DNA of 64,000 nucleotides from assembly GCF_016741855.1 (NCBI RefSeq), contig NZ_JAERRH010000009.1, forward strand, positions 1 to 64,000, written 5' to 3'. The notes under the pieces are model-generated. The model ran no database searches. It was not told the DNA's origin and was given only the letters and a program-made list of their open reading frames with translations. How positions within the stretch are numbered: the stretch's first letter is position 1; every line of letters begins with the position of its first letter. Origin of the DNA: Streptomyces musisoli (lineage in GTDB: Bacteria > Actinomycetota > Actinomycetes > Streptomycetales > Streptomycetaceae). Below are positions 49,427-56,590 of this stretch, in pieces. A program made the translations under genes and the position numbers.

Positions 49427-49975
49427 TCACGCGGTGGTGCGCCGTGCGCCGCCGAGCAGCAGCTCGACGATCATGTAGGTGAAGTCGTTGGCCGCCACGC
49501 GGCCCTCGCTCACGGCCCAGGCGCCGGAGGCCAGCAGTCCGTACAGGGCCTCGGTGAGCCAGGCCGGGGTGAGGTCGATCCGGAACTCACCGGTCTCCTG
49601 GCCGCGCCGGAACACGGACGTGAGGCGTTCGTCGATGCGGGCCCAGCCCTGGTTCTGCTCCTCGCCCTCGAACAGCTGGTTCTCGGTGTAGAGGAAGGCG
49701 AGCAGTCCGGCGGCGGGTTCGATCGCGCGGACGAGGCGGTGTACGGCCTCGCCCGCCGGGCCCTCGTCCAGCCGGGCGGTGTCCAGCGCCGCCTCGCACT
49801 CGGCGATGCCGAGCGCCTCCAGCGCCCGGACGAGCGCGTCGCGGCCGGCGAAGTGGCGGTGCAGCGTGGCCCGGCTGATCCCGGCGGCCTTGGCGACCTC
49901 GTCCATGGTCGCGGTGGATTTACGCGTCAGCAGGGTGGCTGCGCTGCGCAGCACGTGGTCACGATCGAGGGCCAT
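49427..49975 (-). CDS. TetR-family repressor of the adjacent efflux gene
   Basis: 182 residues from the ATG at 49975. N-terminal HTH VLRSAATLLTRKSTATMDEVAKAAGISRATLHRHF is typical TetR; the C-terminal ligand domain is helical and contains LLAFLYTENQLFEGEEQNQG. A perfect inverted repeat immediately upstream is the probable self-operator, so tetR and the MFS gene would be induced by the transported compound. Confidence 0.93.
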   Translation of the reverse strand: MALDRDHVLRSAATLLTRKSTATMDEVAKAAGISRATLHRHFAGRDALVRALEALGIAECEAALDTARLDEGPAGEAVHRLVRAIEPAAGLLAFLYTENQLFEGEEQNQGWARIDERLTSVFRRGQETGEFRIDLTPAWLTEALYGLLASGAWAVSEGRVAANDFTYMIVELLLGGARRTTA

Positions 49976-49989
49976 GAGACAAGGATAGC

Positions 49990-50018
49990 CCAAGTGAGAC
50001 ATCTTTGTCTCACATTGG
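49990..50018. promoter_or_regulatory. TetR-type operator
   Basis: GTGAGACA-TCTT-TGTCTCAC, a perfect 8-bp inverted repeat with a four-base centre. The arms extend with CCAA on one side and TTGG on the other after a one-base slip. It sits 15 bases before the tetR start. Confidence 0.8.
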
Positions 50019-50057
50019 GCATGCGTGACTCATCACCGCTGGTCAGGGCGGTGATCG

Positions 50058-51029
50058 TCAGTGCCAGGGCAGCTGTCCGCGCCGTTCCCAGTAGGCGCCC
50101 GGCTCCTCCTTCAGGGTGGCGAGGCGGGTCAGCTGGTCGACGTCGAGGTCGACGGCGGGGGCGTGCAGGTTGGAGAAGAGCTGTGGGACGGTCGCGGCGC
50201 CGGAGAGGACCACGCCGGCCCACGGCTGGCGCAGGATCCAGGCGAGGGCCACGGCGTCGCAGCCGAGGGAGGTCTCCTCGGCCACCGTCTTCAGCATGTC
50301 CGGGGCGTGGGGTTCGGCGAGCCGGCCGTTCGCCATGCCCTCCTTGACGATCACGGTGAGGCCGGCGTCGTGCGCCTCGGCGAGGGCGGGGCCGGCCGAG
50401 GTCTCCAGGACGTTGTACGTCGACTGGACGGTGCGGAAGAGGGGTTCGCCGTCGACCGTGACGCCGAGGGCGGCGCGGATCGCGTCGGCCTGGGCGGGGC
50501 CGCTGGTGGAGAAGCCGATGGTCAGACCGCCGGCGGCGGCCTCGGCCAGCCGGGCGTGCAGGTCCCGGTCGGTGAGGGCCGGGCTGTCCGGGGTCACCGA
50601 GTGGATCTGGTAGAGGTCGAGCCGGTCGCCGAGCAGGGCGTCGGTCTCGGCGCGCTGCCGGTCGTAGGTGGCGAGGCCGTGGTCCTTGACCTCGTGCCGT
50701 TCGGCGTCCGTCGACCAGCCGGCGGTGTAGGTGTAGCCCCACTTGCTGCCGACGACCACGTCGTCGATGTCGGGGCGGGCGTTCAGCCAGTCGGCGAGGA
50801 ACTCCTCGGAGCGGCCGTAGGAGCGGGCCACGTCGAAGTACCGGACGCCCTGGGCGTAGGCCGCGTCGAGGAGTTCGTGGGTGCGGGTGCGCAGGGCGTC
50901 CGCGCTGCGGTTCTCGCCGAGGTCCCGGTCCCGGCCGAGGTTGATGTAACCGGGGCGGCCGACCGCGGCGAGGCCGAGGCCGATGTGGCAGGTGGGGGTG
51001 GTGGCTGCGGCCAGTCGGGCGAAGGGCAT
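50058..51029 (-). CDS. aldo/keto reductase
   Basis: 323 residues from the ATG at 51029 with GGAG upstream. The catalytic tetrad is present: D and Y in YFDVARSYGRSEEFL, K in VVGSKWGY, H in DLYQIHSV. NADPH-dependent reductase of the large AKR family; the D-threo-aldose/L-galactose dehydrogenase-like subgroup is the closest in feel, but the substrate is unknown. It precedes the tetR operator on the same strand and ends 40 bases before it. Confidence 0.92.
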   Translation of the reverse strand: MPFARLAAATTPTCHIGLGLAAVGRPGYINLGRDRDLGENRSADALRTRTHELLDAAYAQGVRYFDVARSYGRSEEFLADWLNARPDIDDVVVGSKWGYTYTAGWSTDAERHEVKDHGLATYDRQRAETDALLGDRLDLYQIHSVTPDSPALTDRDLHARLAEAAAGGLTIGFSTSGPAQADAIRAALGVTVDGEPLFRTVQSTYNVLETSAGPALAEAHDAGLTVIVKEGMANGRLAEPHAPDMLKTVAEETSLGCDAVALAWILRQPWAGVVLSGAATVPQLFSNLHAPAVDLDVDQLTRLATLKEEPGAYWERRGQLPWH

Positions 51030-51161
51030 CGCGGGCTCCGTTCGGTCGGCTCGAGTCCGGCTTGCGACCAACGTAGACGCTTCGTTCGGGGAGCCGGGCG
51101 CATGGGAGCGTGGGGAGCGGGGCGCGTCGGCGTGTGCGGGGGTGTGGGGAGCCGGGCGCCT

Positions 51162-51404
51162 TCCAGCTCGGGGCCACAGGTGCATTGGCGGGTGCGGGTT
51201 GTTTGTGGTTGTTCGCGCCGTTCCCCGCGCCCCTTTGCGCCATCCAGCTCGGGGCCACAGGAGCGTCGGCGGATGCGGCAGGACTGTGGTTGTTCGCGCC
51301 GTTCCCCGCGCCCCTTTGCGCCATCCAGCTCGGGGCCCCAGGTGCATTGGCGGGTGCGGCAGGACTGTGGGTGTTCGCGCCGTTCCCCGCACCCCCTTTG
51401 GGGC
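51162..51404. repeat. 81-bp tandem triplication containing half-terminators
   Basis: The unit beginning TCCAGCTCGGGGCC occurs at 51162, 51243 and 51324, exactly 81 bp apart. Each ends in GTTCCCCGC(G/A)CCCC(C)TTTG; only the third copy is followed by the matching right arm of a hairpin. Non-coding gap between argH and the aldo/keto reductase gene. The remainder of 51030..51161 shows nothing. Confidence 0.95.
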
Positions 51405-51410
51405 GCGGGG
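51385..51410 (-). terminator. terminator after argH
   Basis: CCCCGCACCCC and GGGGCGCGGGG pair with one A-C mismatch around TTT, 12 bases past the argH stop. It is made of the end of the third 81-bp unit plus unique sequence. Confidence 0.75.
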
Positions 51411-51421
51411 TTTCGGGGGTG

Positions 51422-52855
51422 TCAGGGGTGGGTTTTGGCTTTTGCCCAGGTTTGCTGGGCCGCTACGTCGGCCTTCACCTCTGCCAGCTGTACGGCCACC
51501 GCGGCGGGAGCCGTGCCGCCTCGGCCGTTGCGGGACGCCAACGCGCCGGGGACGTTGAGGACCGAGCGGACCTCGGGAGTGAGGTGGGCGGAGATCTTCG
51601 CGAACTGCTCGTCCGTGAGGTCGTCCAGCTCCTTGCCCTCGGCCTCGGCGACCTTGACGCACTCCCCCGCGACCTCGTGCGCCACACGGAACGGCACGCC
51701 CTGCCGGACCAGCCACTCGGCGATGTCCGTGGCGAGCGAGAAGCCGGCCGGGGCCAGCTCCTCCATGCGCTCGCGGTGGACGGTGAGCGTGGCGATCATG
51801 CCGGTGAAGGCGGGGAGCAGCACCTCCAGCTGGTCACAGGAGTCGAAGACCGGCTCCTTGTCCTCCTGGAGGTCGCGGTTGTAGGCGAGGGGCAGGGCCT
51901 TGAGGGTGGCCATCAGCCCGGTGAGGTTGCCGATCAGACGGCCGGACTTGCCCCTGGCCAGCTCGGCGATGTCCGGGTTCTTCTTCTGCGGCATGATCGA
52001 CGAGCCCGTGGAGAACGCGTCGTGCAGGGTGACGAAGGAGAACTCCTTCGTGTTCCAGAGGATGATCTCCTCGGCGATCCGGGAGAGGTTCACCCCGATC
52101 ATCGCGGTGATGAAGGCGAACTCGGCGACGAAGTCGCGGGAGGCCGTGCCGTCGATGGAGTTGCCGACACTGCCGTGCTCGAAGCCGAGGTCCGCGGCGA
52201 CCGCCTCCGGGTCCAGGCCCAGGGAGGAGCCGGCGAGCGCGCCGGAGCCGTACGGCGACACGGCCGTCCGCTCGTCCCACTGGCGCAGCCGCTCGGCGTC
52301 CCGGGACAGGGACTGGACGTGCGCCAGGACGTGGTGCGCGAAGAGCACCGGCTGGGCGTGCTGGAGGTGGGTGCGGCCGGGCATCGCGACGTCCGGGTGG
52401 GCCTCGGCGAGGCCGATCAGCGCGTCCTGGAGGTCGGCGATCAGGCCGCCGATCGTACGGGCGTGGTCCCTGAGGTACATCCGGAAGAGGGTCGCCACCT
52501 GGTCGTTCCTGGACCGGCCGGCGCGGAGCTTGCCGCCGAGGTCGGGGCCGAGGCGCTCCAGCAGGCCCCGCTCCAGCGCGGTGTGCACGTCCTCGTCGGC
52601 GACGGTGCCCACGAAGGTGCCGGCGGCGACGTCCGCCTCCAGCAGGTCGAGCCCGGCGATCATCCGCGTCAGCTCGTCCTCGGTGAGGAGTCCCGCCTTG
52701 TGCAGCACGCGCGCGTGGGCACGCGAGCCGGCGATGTCGTAGGGCGCGAGCCGCCAGTCGAAGTGGACGGACGCGGACAGCTTCGCCAGGGCCTCGGCGG
52801 GACCGTCGGCGAATCGGCCGCCCCAGAGCCTTACGTCACCGCTGTTGCTGCTCAC
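51422..52855 (-). CDS. argH: argininosuccinate lyase
   Basis: 477 residues from a GTG behind GAGGAG. The fumarase-superfamily signature GSSIMPQKKNPD is intact, along with AGRSRNDQVAT and TVDEDVH-like TVADEDVHTALE near the N-terminus and the THLQHAQP loop. Splits argininosuccinate into arginine and fumarate, the last step of arginine synthesis. It follows argG by 100 bases on the same strand and probably shares its ARG-box-controlled promoter. Confidence 0.97.
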   Translation of the reverse strand: MSSNSGDVRLWGGRFADGPAEALAKLSASVHFDWRLAPYDIAGSRAHARVLHKAGLLTEDELTRMIAGLDLLEADVAAGTFVGTVADEDVHTALERGLLERLGPDLGGKLRAGRSRNDQVATLFRMYLRDHARTIGGLIADLQDALIGLAEAHPDVAMPGRTHLQHAQPVLFAHHVLAHVQSLSRDAERLRQWDERTAVSPYGSGALAGSSLGLDPEAVAADLGFEHGSVGNSIDGTASRDFVAEFAFITAMIGVNLSRIAEEIILWNTKEFSFVTLHDAFSTGSSIMPQKKNPDIAELARGKSGRLIGNLTGLMATLKALPLAYNRDLQEDKEPVFDSCDQLEVLLPAFTGMIATLTVHRERMEELAPAGFSLATDIAEWLVRQGVPFRVAHEVAGECVKVAEAEGKELDDLTDEQFAKISAHLTPEVRSVLNVPGALASRNGRGGTAPAAVAVQLAEVKADVAAQQTWAKAKTHP

Positions 52856-52955
52856 TTGCGTTGCTCCTCGAAGCTTGTGATGTGCCACCGCCTCCCCACC
52901 CTTGCAGGCGGGGAGGCGGCTGTCAGGCCGATGCGTGCGAGGTGACCCGCGGGGG

Positions 52956-54149
52956 TTACGCCAGGTCCCGCTTGGCGGCGATCTTCGACGACAGGCTGTA
53001 GATGTCGATGAAGCCCTTGGCCGCGGACTGGTCGAAGGTGTCGCCGGTGTCGTAGGTCGCGAGGTTGAAGTCGTACAGCGACTCCTCGGAGCGCCGGCCG
53101 GTGACGACGGCGCGGCCGCCGTGCAGGGTCATCCGGATCTCGCCGGTGACGTGCTGGTTGGCCTCGTCGATGAAGCCGTCCAGAGCGCGCTTGAGCGGGG
53201 AGAACCACTGGCCGTCGTAGACCAGCTCGCCCCAGCGCTGCTCGACCTGCCGCTTGTAGCGGGCCAGCTCACGCTCGACGGTGACGTTCTCCAGCTCCTG
53301 GTGGGCCGTGATCAGCGCGATCGCGCCCGGGGCCTCGTAGACCTCGCGGGACTTGATGCCGACGAGGCGGTCCTCGACCATGTCGATCCGGCCGATGCCC
53401 TGGGCGCCGGCGCGCTCGTTGAGCTGCTGGATGGCCTGGAGGACGGTGACGGGCCTGCCGTCGATGGCAACCGGGACGCCCTCCTTGAAGGTGATGACCA
53501 CCTCGTCGGCCTCGCGCGCGACGGCCGGGTTGGAGGTGTACTCGTAGATGTCCTCGATCGGGGCGTTCCAGATGTCCTCCAGGAAGCCCGTCTCGACCGC
53601 GCGCCCGAAGACGTTCTGGTCGATGGAGTACGGGGACTTCTTGGTGGTGGCGATCGGGAGCCGCTTCTCCTCGCAGAAGGCGATCGCCTTGTCCCGGGTC
53701 ATCGCGTAGTCGCGGACCGGGGCGATGCACTTCAGGTCGGGGGCGAGGGCGACGATGCCGGCCTCGAAGCGGACCTGGTCGTTGCCCTTGCCGGTGCAGC
53801 CGTGGGCGACCGTGGTGGCGCCGTGCTTCTTGGCGGCGGCGACGAGGTGCTTGACGATCGTCGGCCGGGAGAGGGCGGAGACCAGCGGGTAGCGGTCCAT
53901 GTACAGGGCGTTGGCCTTGATCGCCGGCAGGCAGTACTCGTCGGCGAACTCGTCCTTGGCGTCGGCCACCTCGGCCTCCACCGCGCCGCACGCGAGGGCG
54001 CGCTTGCGGATGACGTCCAGGTCCTCGCCGCCCTGGCCGACGTCGACCGCAACGGCGATGACCTCGGCGCCCGTCTCCTCGGCGATCCAGCCGATGGCGA
54101 CGGAGGTGTCCAGACCGCCTGAGTAGGCGAGTACGACGCGCTCGGTCAC
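52956..54149 (-). CDS. argG: argininosuccinate synthase
   Basis: 397 residues from a GTG behind GAGGAGAAACCC. N-type ATP pyrophosphatase P-loop LAYSGGLDTSVA, the citrulline/aspartate-binding region AHGCTGKGNDQVRFE, and YSIDQNVFGRAVE are all conserved. Condenses citrulline and aspartate with ATP. Immediately upstream lie tandem ARG boxes, so ArgR repression by arginine is expected. Confidence 0.97.
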   Translation of the reverse strand: MTERVVLAYSGGLDTSVAIGWIAEETGAEVIAVAVDVGQGGEDLDVIRKRALACGAVEAEVADAKDEFADEYCLPAIKANALYMDRYPLVSALSRPTIVKHLVAAAKKHGATTVAHGCTGKGNDQVRFEAGIVALAPDLKCIAPVRDYAMTRDKAIAFCEEKRLPIATTKKSPYSIDQNVFGRAVETGFLEDIWNAPIEDIYEYTSNPAVAREADEVVITFKEGVPVAIDGRPVTVLQAIQQLNERAGAQGIGRIDMVEDRLVGIKSREVYEAPGAIALITAHQELENVTVERELARYKRQVEQRWGELVYDGQWFSPLKRALDGFIDEANQHVTGEIRMTLHGGRAVVTGRRSEESLYDFNLATYDTGDTFDQSAAKGFIDIYSLSSKIAAKRDLA

Positions 54150-54162
54150 GGGTTTCTCCTCA

Positions 54163-54212
54163 CAGTGCATTCGCTGATATGCATGAGTATGCAGGGCTCT
54201 GCATGATTCGTC
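54163..54212 (-). promoter_or_regulatory. tandem ARG boxes before argG
   Basis: On the gene strand: ATGCAGAGCCCTGCAT followed by TCATGCATATCAGCGAATGCAC. Each pairs two TGCA-type half-sites about 18 bp apart end to end, and together they match the Streptomyces ArgR operator pattern (CATGCAT-like halves). They lie 15 to 60 bases before the GTG. Confidence 0.75.
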
Positions 54213-54278
54213 AATCCGCCGCGGTGGCGTGCGGAAATATCGGCCCGGCGCGGCGATCGCCGGGCGGCAGCGGCGGGC

Positions 54279-54485
54279 GTGGTGCACGCCGAACCGGTGC
54301 GGGACACCTGCGGGTACGCCGTGCCCTGCATGACCTACGAGGAGGACCGCGACCTGCACGGCAAACGGTTCTCGCGCGAGGACGACGCCTCGCTGAACGA
54401 GTACTTCACCCAGAAGGAGCACGTCGCCACGCGCCTGGACGGACCACCCGGGCTGCCGTTGCCGCTACCCCCGTCTACTGTCTGA
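54279..54485 (+). pseudogene. C-terminal fragment of a pyridoxamine-phosphate-oxidase-like protein
   Basis: The 68-residue frame contains DTCGYAVPCMTYEEDRDLHG and DGPPGLPLPLPP, which is how the last part of PPOX-type flavin/F420-binding proteins ends (CGYAVP... DGLPGLP). The barrel domain that should precede it is absent: the sequence before 54279 is the argG promoter region. It is thus a truncated remnant rather than a small gene, although it has kept its reading frame. Confidence 0.65.
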
Positions 54486-54488
54486 GCC

Positions 54489-55193
54489 ATGCGCCCCGGT
54501 GTGGTCCTCGCGATCGTCTCCGTCTCCTCCCTCGCCCTGCTCGGCGCCGCGCCCGGTCGGGGCCCGGCACCGCTGCCGGCGGAGATGGCGGACACGGGCG
54601 GGGGCGGCCAGCTGATCCTCGCCCAGGCCCCGGACACCCGCTCCACCGAGGGCACGGTCAGCTGGTGGGACCTCCGGGACGGCCAGTGGATCCAGGCCGG
54701 GTCCGCGCCGGCCCGGTTCGGATCCGGCGGACTGGTGGACGGAGCCACCCGGACGCAGGGCACGAACACGACCCCGACCGGGCTGTACGAACTCCCCTTC
54801 GCCTTCGGCATCAAGGCGGCACCGGCCGGGACGCGGATCGCCTACCGCCCGGTGCGGGAGAGCTCCTGGTGGTGCCAGGACAACGATTCCCGCTCGTACA
54901 ACCGCTGGGTCGACCCCCTGCCCGCCGACTGCGCCGCCGCCGAGTCGGAGCACCTGATCGACTACCAGGCCCAGTACGCGTACGGCCTCGTCGTCGCCTT
55001 CAACTACGCACAGCCGGTCCACGGGCGCGGCGCCGGCATCTTCCTGCACGTCAACGGCAAGGCGGCGACGGCCGGTTGTGTGTCCGTGCCGGAGGACGCG
55101 ATGCAGCGGATCCTCACCTGGACCGACCCGGAGGCGAACCCCCACATCGCGATCGGCACGGAGAACGGGGACACGGCGCTCACCCGCTACTGA
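54489..55193 (+). CDS. secreted L,D-transpeptidase-like (YkuD) protein
   Basis: 234 residues with an N-terminal signal peptide (VVLAIVSVSSLALLGAAPG). The YkuD catalytic box appears as FLHVNGKAATAGCVSVP, with the His and the Cys of the H-x14-17-S/A-H/G-G/A-C type motif. Paired substrate-side features such as NTTPTGLYELPFAFG also fit. It would form 3-3 cross-links or attach proteins to peptidoglycan. Three bases separate it from the PPOX remnant upstream. Confidence 0.88.
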   Translation: MRPGVVLAIVSVSSLALLGAAPGRGPAPLPAEMADTGGGGQLILAQAPDTRSTEGTVSWWDLRDGQWIQAGSAPARFGSGGLVDGATRTQGTNTTPTGLYELPFAFGIKAAPAGTRIAYRPVRESSWWCQDNDSRSYNRWVDPLPADCAAAESEHLIDYQAQYAYGLVVAFNYAQPVHGRGAGIFLHVNGKAATAGCVSVPEDAMQRILTWTDPEANPHIAIGTENGDTALTRY

Positions 55194-55229
55194 GCCCCAC
55201 CCGGCGGCCCGCGGGCTCCCGGACACCGC

Positions 55230-55320
55230 GGACCCGCGACTCCGGAGCCCGTGCCCCACGCGAACCAGGCACTCCGGAGCCCGGTCCACGCGAACCAGGC
55301 ACTCCGGAGCCCGTGCGCTC
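55230..55320. repeat. 30-bp direct repeat, two full copies and a partial one
   Basis: CACGCGAACCAGGCACTCCG starts at 55257 and 55287; a partial CGACTCCGGAGCCCGTGCC lies just before at 55237. Non-coding, between the L,D-transpeptidase gene and the caspase operon. The rest of 55194..55445 has no gene. Confidence 0.9.
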
Positions 55321-55445
55321 CGCGGCCCCGGACCGCCGGAGTCTTCGGACTCCGCGAGCCCTGAATTCCGCGGCCCTGAACTCCCTTGTGCCCCCGCGTT
55401 GTCGGTGGGTGATGCCATCATGGTTCCCTGCTGGTGGGAGGGGAC

Positions 55446-55595
55446 ATGGCACGAGGGGGCGGCGCCACGTCGGCCGGCGCCGCGTCGGCCGGCGCCGGGC
55501 GCGCGCCCGCGGCGACGCGTGCCACGACCCTCGCCGACCGCCTCCGCAGCCGCAGCACGATGCCCGAGGCACTCCGAGTGGACGACGCCGTATGA
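55446..55595 (+). CDS. 49-aa ORF at the head of the caspase/Hsp90-like operon
   Basis: ATG at 55446 with GGGAGGGG just upstream, the strongest ribosome site nearby, and a stop that overlaps the next gene's start (ATGA). The first half is Gly/Ala-rich and probably disordered (ARGGGATSAGAASAGAGR). The second half (TTLADRLRSRSTMPEALRVDD) looks like one amphipathic helix. No known family. Coupled position suggests a short regulatory or adaptor peptide of the operon. Confidence 0.6.
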   Translation: MARGGGATSAGAASAGAGRAPAATRATTLADRLRSRSTMPEALRVDDAV

Positions 55596-55966
55596 CCCGA
55601 GTTCCCGCCCGAGCCCATGACTTCACGGCGGTCTACGCCGAGGAGGACCTGGGCCCGACGACCGCACCCTTCACCCGCCGCCCCTCCCCCGCCGGCGACG
55701 GCATCGTGGTGGAGGGCGACTGCCCGCGCTGCCACGGCAGCACCCGCACCGAGTACCGGCACGGCTTGCCCGGCACGGGCACCAAGGGCCTGCTGTCCTG
55801 GCTCGCCGGCCGCGCCGCGGAGCCCGAGGACGACGCGGAGGCCCTCGTCCGCGAGGTGTACTTCTGCGAGTGCGGGCACCCCCATCCCGACCTGCCGCCG
55901 GACACCCCCGCCGGCTGCGGTGCCAGCTGGCGGATCAGCACGCTCCTGGAAGGCGGGCCCGCGTGA
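55592..55966 (+). CDS. zinc-ribbon-like protein in the caspase/Hsp90-like operon
   Basis: 124 residues from ATG 55592, overlapping the previous stop. Cysteine sets CPRCHG (about residue 45), then CECGH (about 93) and CGASW near the end form a metal-binding ribbon; the middle (GTGTKGLLSWLAG) is a linker. Its stop overlaps the next start (GTGA). Function not known. In conflict operons small zinc-ribbon proteins often act as adaptors or nucleic-acid-binding partners. Confidence 0.82.
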   Translation: MTRVPARAHDFTAVYAEEDLGPTTAPFTRRPSPAGDGIVVEGDCPRCHGSTRTEYRHGLPGTGTKGLLSWLAGRAAEPEDDAEALVREVYFCECGHPHPDLPPDTPAGCGASWRISTLLEGGPA

Positions 55967-56577
55967 GCACCCAGGCGGACCGCCGCTGGGCGCAGCTCGC
56001 CCGGGAGCTGGAGTTCACCCAGCTGCCGGAACTGCGCCGGCAGGCGGAGGGCTGGCGCAACGGGCTCGCGGGTCTGACCGCGCTGCTCACCGTCCTGGTC
56101 ACGCTGAAGGGACGCGACGACCTCGCCCAGCTGCCCCACGTCGCACGACTGGCGGCGAGCGCCGCCCTCGGGACCGCCTTCCTGCTCTTCGTCACCGGCT
56201 CCGTACTGGCCGTGCGGGCCGCGCACGGTCACCCAGGTGACCGGGTCCTGCTCGCGGGCCAGTCGCTGCGCCGCTGGACGGAGCAGGAGATCGTCCGGGT
56301 CGGCCGGGCCCTGCGGTACGCCTCGCTGTGCTCCGGGACGGGGCTCGTCCTGGTGGCCGGCGCGGTCGTGCTGGCCTGGGCCACCACCGAGCCGCCACCG
56401 GACCACCTGGTCCGGGTCACGACGACGACCGGTGAGCGCTGCGGACAGTTCGTCGGCGCAGGCCGGGACGGGATCGTACTGAAGACCGAGCGGGACGGCG
56501 GCCGCGACCGGCTCCTGCTGCCCACGCGCACGGTGCTGGCGGTGACCCCGGTCGGCACGTGCGGTGCGGCACGGTGA
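55963..56577 (+). CDS. three-TM protein with a beta-rich C-terminal domain
   Basis: 204 residues from a GTG overlapping the previous gene by 4 nt. Hydrophobic helices at about 33 to 49, 62 to 84 and 119 to 141. The last 60 residues (VRVTTTTGERCGQFVGAGRDGIVL... RLLLPTRTVLAVTP) look like a small beta barrel with two conserved Cys. Thirteen bases separate it from the caspase gene. It is the natural candidate for a membrane-acting effector or anchor of the system; that is inference. Confidence 0.85.
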   Translation: MSTQADRRWAQLARELEFTQLPELRRQAEGWRNGLAGLTALLTVLVTLKGRDDLAQLPHVARLAASAALGTAFLLFVTGSVLAVRAAHGHPGDRVLLAGQSLRRWTEQEIVRVGRALRYASLCSGTGLVLVAGAVVLAWATTEPPPDHLVRVTTTTGERCGQFVGAGRDGIVLKTERDGGRDRLLLPTRTVLAVTPVGTCGAAR

Positions 56578-56590
56578 CAGGGGGACGGAC

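Noticed and set aside
51162..51404. CRISPR-like array
   Set aside because: The whole 81-bp unit is repeated without unique spacers, and no cas genes are near. The same holds for the 98-, 36- and 30-bp repeats.
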